Below are positions 20,454-25,322 of a DNA stretch of 25,322 bases, one piece after another. The notes below the pieces were generated by a model. The model had not been told where the DNA came from and searched no databases. It worked only from the letters and a program-made list of their open reading frames with translations. Source of the DNA: Hofstenia miamia (lineage: Eukaryota > Xenacoelomorpha > Acoela > Hofsteniidae); NCBI GenBank assembly GCA_900660155.1, contig CABFPE010000190.1:354406-379727 (forward strand), written 5' to 3'. The translations under genes and the position numbers were made by a program. Within the stretch, counting starts at the first letter, position 1, and every line of letters starts with the position of its first letter.

Positions 20454-21038
20454 TACAAACTTGGTATGCTACCTATATTTTTATAATTTATGAAGCAGAA
20501 TTGCAAAACTTTCAGAGGAGTAATTGCTAATATAATCTGAAGAAAAACCAAACTTACTGAGAATTGAAAGATTGATTTTTATAAGGTGCAGGACATCTTT
20601 ACTTTGCTAATGATTATAATTATAATATTGTATATAATTATTCATATTTCTAGAAAAATTAATTGTTATTCTTACGTTTTCATACTCTAGAAATTTATCC
20701 AGATACAGTTAATGGCAACGGAAAATATAACATTATTACTTAAAGGCGTTCACAATGTGTTCATTGTGCTATGTCTTAAAAATGTATACATATGATTCAA
20801 AATAAAACAGTATTACTTATATATTGTTGTGATTTCCCTTTTTTATTAAATTTAGTAATTTTTGGATGTATTTAAAATAAATTTTCTTAATAACTAGGTC
20901 TTATGTCATTCAGTAGTTAGCTTTTCGTGTTTATTTGTATAAATGATTTCTTCAGCAGATATGATAAATATAGTTTATATTTTGCTGATTTTATCAAATT
21001 CAATAAAAAATATTTAAAACACATTGAAGAAATTTAAT
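20454..21038. other. AT-rich stretch without a supported gene
   Basis: No gene or element could be supported up to the TTAA that flanks the intact piggyBac. Confidence 0.55.
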
Positions 21039-21042
21039 TTAA

Positions 21043-21268
21043 CCCTTTCCCCACTGACTGGGTGTAATCCACCCGATAAGACTTTCAATTTGAAAAAGTA
21101 AAAGGTTCTACTATGTGCAGTATGTTCAAACTCGATGTAATCCTCAAAGTGGTTGATATGAACAACATATAGTCGACAATCAGTCAGACGTTAACAATTA
21201 TGGACTTTGGGTGCAATGGAAATTTTTTTACCCTTTCCCTACTGACTGGGTGTTTTACACCCGTACAC
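21043..21268. repeat. Left end of the intact piggyBac with an internal second copy of the terminus
   Basis: The terminus CCCTTTCCCCACTGACTGGG starts at 21043. A near copy, CCCTTTCCCTACTGACTGGG, starts at 21231 and continues into GTGTTTTACACCCGTACAC. The internal copy is preceded by TTTA rather than TTAA. These are likely transposase-binding sites. Confidence 0.85.
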
Positions 21269-21549
21269 TTTAATCATAGGAATAAAGGATATTTATACCA
21301 TTTAGTTGATGAGAACCGCTTTATTTTAACTATGAATGATAATAGAAAACTTAATCATGCTGCAATAATTACTTAATCAAAATATGTTCTTTGTTAATAT
21401 TTATTACATAATACATGTTATAATCTGAAAAAAATATTTTGGGACCTACAGAGTAGGCCTATGCACTCTTATTTGCAGCATCAAAAGATAAAACAAACAT
21501 ACAATGGTTATAGTTACAGGGTAAGTTAATACACATAAGGTCAGAAAGT

Positions 21550-23331
21550 CTACATAAAGCAGTTAGTGCATTGCAAAATGGTATGTTCTTTGCAGATGAA
21601 TTTTTTGCACTGGACGCAACGAGATTTTGTTTTTCGGTCTTTCTTCGCGGGGCACAATGAACAACGCTTCTGTTTCCCACTGTCATTGTCTTCGATTTCC
21701 ACGTGTGGTCTCTTTCTTGGATTTGTTGTGGACTCTTGTTGTGGCAGTAGGCTTTGGAGGACAACTTCAATGTTCTGTCTGACAGTGGCCTGAAGAGTGG
21801 AAATTTGTTTGCGACGTTGTATCTGTTGCAAGCACAGTTGACGAGTAACATTCATGTTGAAAAGCTGCCTGTTGTCTTCGTGCGACATCTTGTCATTTGG
21901 AAATTTTGCTTTCCATATGACTCGGGCAGCAATGCTGGCTAAGTCAATACAATTGAAGAGTATGACAAGTGGCCAACGCTTTGTCTTTCTCTTCACAGTG
22001 AAAGCGTGAGCCATTTGGTCCATGGCATCCACCCCTGCTTTTGTTTTGTTGTAATGTGTGATGATGAAAGGCTTGGATGTTACATTGTCGATGTTTGGTT
22101 GGGAGTGCATGGTGCTGAGTGCTAGAACATTTTTCTCCTTCTTACTTTGGTAAGACACAAGGGTTGTGTCTTTTCTGAACACAAATTTTGATTGTCCAAG
22201 GGGAATATGGTGTTTCTTCTGGAATTCCGCCGGTAGGAATCGTTTGTTCCGTCGAATAGTGCCAACAAGGGTGAGATTCAGCTTTGACAGACTTTCGGCC
22301 AGGTGCAAGTCTGTGAAGAAGTTATCACATGTGATATTTCTTCCACTGCCTTTAAAATCTGCGGTCAAGTCTGTCACTATTTTCATTCCAACACCGGTAG
22401 TTCTCTCACCTGACCTAGGACCTGTGGCTTCCTTTCCCAAATAGGGTATGCCACGAAGAGGATAATTTGATGCTGAGTCACACACCCAGAAGATCTTTAT
22501 GCCGTACTTGTCTGGCTTGCTTGGTATGTATTGGAGGAAGCTGCATCTTCCCCTGAATGGCACAAGCTGTTCATCGACGGTGATATTATCTCCTGGGTGA
22601 TAATACTTTGCCAAGTTGCCCAGGAAAGTCTCCCATACGTCGCGTATTGGTGCAAATTTGTCTCTTGCTCTCCTTTCAGAACGAGTCTCTTTGTCATCAA
22701 ATCGAAGATAATTCAACAACTGGCTTAATCGGTCTCTGGAAAATGTTGCTCTCAGAAGTGGATTACCATCCGTTGGGTTAAAGAGAATGTCTACACTGAC
22801 AAAGTTTTGATGAAGGCTTCCTGTGTGTAAGAGAGAGCCTAGAAGAGCTGTAATCTCAACATAATCTGTGTGTTTCCATTTATCCTTCAATAATCGACAG
22901 CCTTCTTTATTGGTTGAATTAACTATTGCCTTGACGATCCTGTCATTCATGAATAGCTCAAATGCTTCGTGCGGAAATGCAACGTGGCCAGTGTTAGGAG
23001 TTCTGTTTTTTGGAATACGAACAATGTTCTTTGATGGTGTGCGAGCATCAACGAATGGTTTCAAATGCCAAATGGTGTCTTTGTTTTTTCCCACAACAGT
23101 AGCATCAGATGAGACTGTACCGACATGGCATGTTGTGGCAGGTGTTGCTGCAGTGTCAGTGCCATTATCATCTTCACTGATTTCTGAGTCACTTGCAGGA
23201 TCAGATTGGTTGTTTGGTGGTTCCCAGTCATCAAGATCAGAATCTGACATGTCATGCTCATCACTTAGTTCGGCAATATCATCTTCATCATAAGTAAGAG
23301 TGTTGAGGCTTTGGAACACGTTCCTCTCCAT
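21550..23331 (-). CDS. PiggyBac transposase, intact
   Basis: This 593-aa protein cuts and pastes the element at TTAA sites in the nucleus. Residues 1-60 are acidic and disordered (DEDD and EHDMSDSDLDDWE stretches), as is usual for the family. The DDE_Tnp_1_7-type catalytic region covers about 115-475. Its aspartates are D253 in NITVDEQLVPFRGRC, D336 in NITCDNFFTDL, and D435 with D438 in YNKTKAGVDAMDQM, matching the D-D-D(/D) set of the cabbage-looper transposase. A lysine/arginine-rich segment (538-556) precedes the C-terminal cysteine-rich domain, where C557, C560, C572, C575, C580, H583, C588 and C591 fit a cross-brace zinc fold that binds the element ends. The length is typical. The ATG at 23331 is the first in frame and follows a likely 5' UTR splice acceptor. 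No stop or frameshift is present, so it is plausibly active. Confidence 0.97.
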   Translation of the reverse strand: MERNVFQSLNTLTYDEDDIAELSDEHDMSDSDLDDWEPPNNQSDPASDSEISEDDNGTDTAATPATTCHVGTVSSDATVVGKNKDTIWHLKPFVDARTPSKNIVRIPKNRTPNTGHVAFPHEAFELFMNDRIVKAIVNSTNKEGCRLLKDKWKHTDYVEITALLGSLLHTGSLHQNFVSVDILFNPTDGNPLLRATFSRDRLSQLLNYLRFDDKETRSERRARDKFAPIRDVWETFLGNLAKYYHPGDNITVDEQLVPFRGRCSFLQYIPSKPDKYGIKIFWVCDSASNYPLRGIPYLGKEATGPRSGERTTGVGMKIVTDLTADFKGSGRNITCDNFFTDLHLAESLSKLNLTLVGTIRRNKRFLPAEFQKKHHIPLGQSKFVFRKDTTLVSYQSKKEKNVLALSTMHSQPNIDNVTSKPFIITHYNKTKAGVDAMDQMAHAFTVKRKTKRWPLVILFNCIDLASIAARVIWKAKFPNDKMSHEDNRQLFNMNVTRQLCLQQIQRRKQISTLQATVRQNIEVVLQSLLPQQESTTNPRKRPHVEIEDNDSGKQKRCSLCPAKKDRKTKSRCVQCKKFICKEHTILQCTNCFM

Positions 23332-23340
23332 CTTAGTCTG

Positions 23341-23563
23341 CTAAAAGAAAATTATTATATTATATCCCCACACAGACATAAGGCAAATAAGAATATTATA
23401 TCAGGGCCTACTTAAGTGTATTATATTATTGTTATATCTGATTTTAATATATCTCAATGTAAAGGTACAGCAATGCACAAACATGTAGTTAAAGTTAAAG
23501 TGAAACAATGATAATTATCTAAACATTAGACTGACAACAACAAATTATTGTAAAAGTTCTTAC
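23341..23563 (-). other. Predicted intron in the 5' untranslated region of the piggyBac transposase gene
   Basis: On the minus strand a strong donor, TTACAG|GTAAGAAC, lies at 23564/23563. A pyrimidine-rich acceptor, TTTTCTTTTAG|CAGAC, ends at 23341, 9 bases before the start codon. The 223-base interval is AT-rich, as invertebrate introns are. This is an inference from splice signals only. Confidence 0.5.
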
Positions 23564-23996
23564 CTGTAAGTAAATGCTGATGTCAGAAAAAATTCAGTGA
23601 GGTAATGCTGTTCTTTAATGAAAAATTAGGATAGAAAAACAAATTTTGTTATTGTTAACAATCACAATCAATCACATGTGCTTGATTCAGTTAAGAAAGT
23701 GAAAGTACATTGTAATTACCAAGGGCAATTACTCTTAAGAAATGGGATAACTCTCATTAATGAAGGGGAAGTAACTCAAAAATTGTACTATTGCCATACA
23801 ATTATAATTATATGGGACCCAGGGTCTGGTTTACAACCTTACCTAATGACATCTCATCATTCACCTTGTGGGTGTAAACCACCCAGTCACTCAGATTAGG
23901 AATAAACCGATTTTTCTCTATATATCAGGTGTACGGGTGTAATCCACCCAGTCACTCGGAATGGGATAACAAATATGTCAGTGGGGAAAGGGTTAA

Positions 23997-24887
23997 ATTA
24001 TGACATGTAAATTGAAAACCAGAATTCTATTTATGAGCAATTCAATATTTAGCTTACACCTTTTGTGTGATTTCACTCGTCTGTTCGTAAAAACTTATAT
24101 TCACAGGCGTTTTGAAGAAAATAACAAAGGCATTCTTGAAAAATATTAGAAAGCATAATTTAGAGAAATGATTACATAAAGCATTATGCCCCTTCTATTC
24201 ATTTCACTTACCAATGGCACACATTTATAGCTTGGTTTTTTCAAAATATGTTACAGATAAAAACTTTAAAATATTTTAGTTTGAGTAGATGCCTCAAAAT
24301 AAATCAAATGCATTTTGTCAATATTCATCTCAAGAAATTTGAATTATTTTAATTGCACACCACTATAAGAAGAGGAAAATTATATTGATTTATTCAAATA
24401 TGTGTTGTGTGATCATTCAAATTACAAGTTCATTGCATGCTTTGCCACAAAGTGAAATAGCGCGATCTAAACAATAAGGCTTAGTCAGCAATAAATCAAC
24501 GTAGATGGTTTTATAGATTAATATGTTTTGGTATAAAACGTATTCGAAATAGGCACTTACCATTATTCTAAAAAAATTGATGTATGGGAAAAATTTTCCA
24601 AAATCCTTGGAAGTTTATTAAGAGATCAAAGACATAATATATAATAGTGAAATGTATGACAAAACCTTCCTGACAGGGATTGATTGAAGATGATTTTCTA
24701 AAATGTATAACTCAACATTAACTGTAAAACAATCAAATTGTTATTTACCAATTTTTCAAAATTTAGTAATAAACTAGAAAAAACCTAAACTTTCTAAATC
24801 TCATTTAGCTTATAATTAATTGTGTTGATTATGGTATCTTATTAAAAGTGAGTTTTTTCATGAAAGATAACTATTAAAATTTTAGAA
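23997..24887. other. AT-rich stretch upstream of the receptor-like exon
   Basis: No gene or element is seen. It may hold the promoter and 5' untranslated sequence of the gene starting at 24888, but no promoter motif is distinctive in such AT-rich DNA. Confidence 0.5.
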
Positions 24888-25166
24888 ATGGCCAATATTA
24901 GTAATTATAATATTGAAGATCTCTTGGTCTTTAAGATTTCATGGTTTCTAGGAATTGTTGGTGTCGCAATAAGTTGCTTAGGAATTTTGCTAAATTTCTT
25001 GGCTTTCAACACGGCAGGATACTTGAAGATTCAAAACTCATCAGTGATTTTAATTAGATGTCAGACTTTGTGGGATGGGCTATCTGCAGCTCAATATGGA
25101 TTTATTGGTCTTGGGAGCAGCTATGTTGGCATTAACGTATTGAATATTAATCGGTTGCTGTGTAAG
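24888..25166 (+). CDS. Probable class A (rhodopsin-like) G-protein-coupled receptor, first coding exon
   Basis: The ATG at 24888 opens MANISNYNIEDLLVFKISW, a short N-terminus with an N-glycosylation site (NIS at residue 3). A first membrane helix follows (about 19-42, with the LLNFLAF asparagine as in TM1), then a short loop with basic residue (NTAGYLKIQNSS), a second helix (about 53-76, with the conserved aspartate in TLWDGLSAA) and the start of a third region with the LLC cysteine typical before TM3. This pattern fits the start of a rhodopsin-like receptor; the LIRCQ-x3-D form of TM2 recalls orphan receptors of flatworms. The exon probably ends at AAG|GTAGGG (25166, phase 0). GT|GTAAGG at 25161 is an alternative donor. 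The rest lies beyond the window, so ligand and role are unknown. Confidence 0.55.
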
Positions 25167-25289
25167 GTAGGGCTACAAAATTTTGCTAAATTGTGATCTC
25201 CGTATTCAAGCTAGTTTGCAAATATATATACAAGAACACCAATTAGAAACACACACCCACATACATTGCATTAGGTTTAAAAAAATTCT

Positions 25290-25291
<2 letters not shown>

Positions 25292-25322
<31 letters not shown>
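25292..25322. repeat. AT dinucleotide microsatellite at the right edge
   Basis: About 15 AT units run to the end of the window, probably inside the first intron of the receptor-like gene. Confidence 0.95.

Larger units (their letters stand above)
21039..23996. mobile_element. Apparently intact piggyBac transposon
   Basis: The element (21043-23992, 2,950 bp) is bounded by TTAA at 21039-21042 and 23993-23996. Its terminal inverted repeats are a perfect 16 bp, CCCTTTCCCCACTGAC and its complement. Subterminal palindrome-like repeats GGGTGTAATCCACCC occur twice near each end (21060-21074 and a variant in 21231-21268 on the left; 23870-23884 and 23935-23949 on the right). One minus-strand gene fills most of the interior. 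Complete ends, exact target duplications and an undamaged transposase together mark a young, possibly autonomous insertion. It is unrelated in its ends to the older piggyBac at 5481-8391. Confidence 0.97.

Noticed and set aside
21566..23293. Several plus-strand frames opposite the piggyBac transposase (up to 141 codons)
   Set aside because: They are antisense shadows of the real coding strand, with compositions dictated by it.
1..25322. CRISPR arrays, bacterial operons or prophage
   Set aside because: No regularly spaced repeats, no ribosome-binding patterns and no dense coding were seen. Introns, LINEs and piggyBac elements point to an animal genome.

Overview
This is a eukaryotic (metazoan) window, AT-rich at roughly 30% GC by eye, with spliced genes, LINE-type non-LTR retrotransposons, several cut-and-paste DNA transposons, long AT microsatellites and one 124-base assembly gap. 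It is probably an invertebrate. The class-A-GPCR-like exon at the right edge and the secreted PAN/apple-like exon would fit a lophotrochozoan (flatworm or mollusc), but the species cannot be fixed from sequence alone.

Layout. Positions 1-3150 hold broken minus-strand LINE endonuclease and linker fragments, including a direct duplication (875-1655 and 2362-3146) with an undetermined base at 2272. Positions 3150-5476 show no convincing gene. Positions 5477-8395 hold an old piggyBac element with TTAA target duplications and a decayed transposase; a 921-bp internally deleted mariner/Tc1-type element (5864-6784, TA target duplications) is nested in it. Positions 9348-12745 hold exons of a probable secreted gene: a signal peptide with a PAN/apple-like exon (9348-9689), then a terminal exon (12165-12745) coding for an unrecognised domain with 8 cysteines and followed by a poly(A) signal. 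The DNA between these exons contains a MITE-like element with AACAACGTTGTT palindromes (10448-11249), a possible RNase H remnant and the gap. Positions 12945-15854 hold two hAT-like MITEs in opposite orientation on either side of a 5'-truncated LINE whose decayed reverse transcriptase ends in a zinc-finger-like tail. Positions 15855-21038 are AT-rich, with only weak exon candidates, a degenerate tandem repeat and microsatellites.

Positions 21039-23996 hold the best-preserved element: a 2,950-bp piggyBac with TTAA target duplications, perfect 16-bp terminal inverted repeats, palindromic subterminal repeats and an uninterrupted 593-aa transposase with all catalytic aspartates and the C-terminal cysteine-rich domain. 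Positions 24888-25166 hold a probable first coding exon of a seven-transmembrane receptor.

The window is mainly a layered record of transposition. At least six element types are present, from decayed to apparently intact, around two partial host genes. No operon-like or CRISPR-like system is visible. The most novel items are the unrecognised cysteine-rich domain of the secreted gene, the AACAACGTTGTT element, and the duplicated, palindrome-bearing left end of the intact piggyBac.
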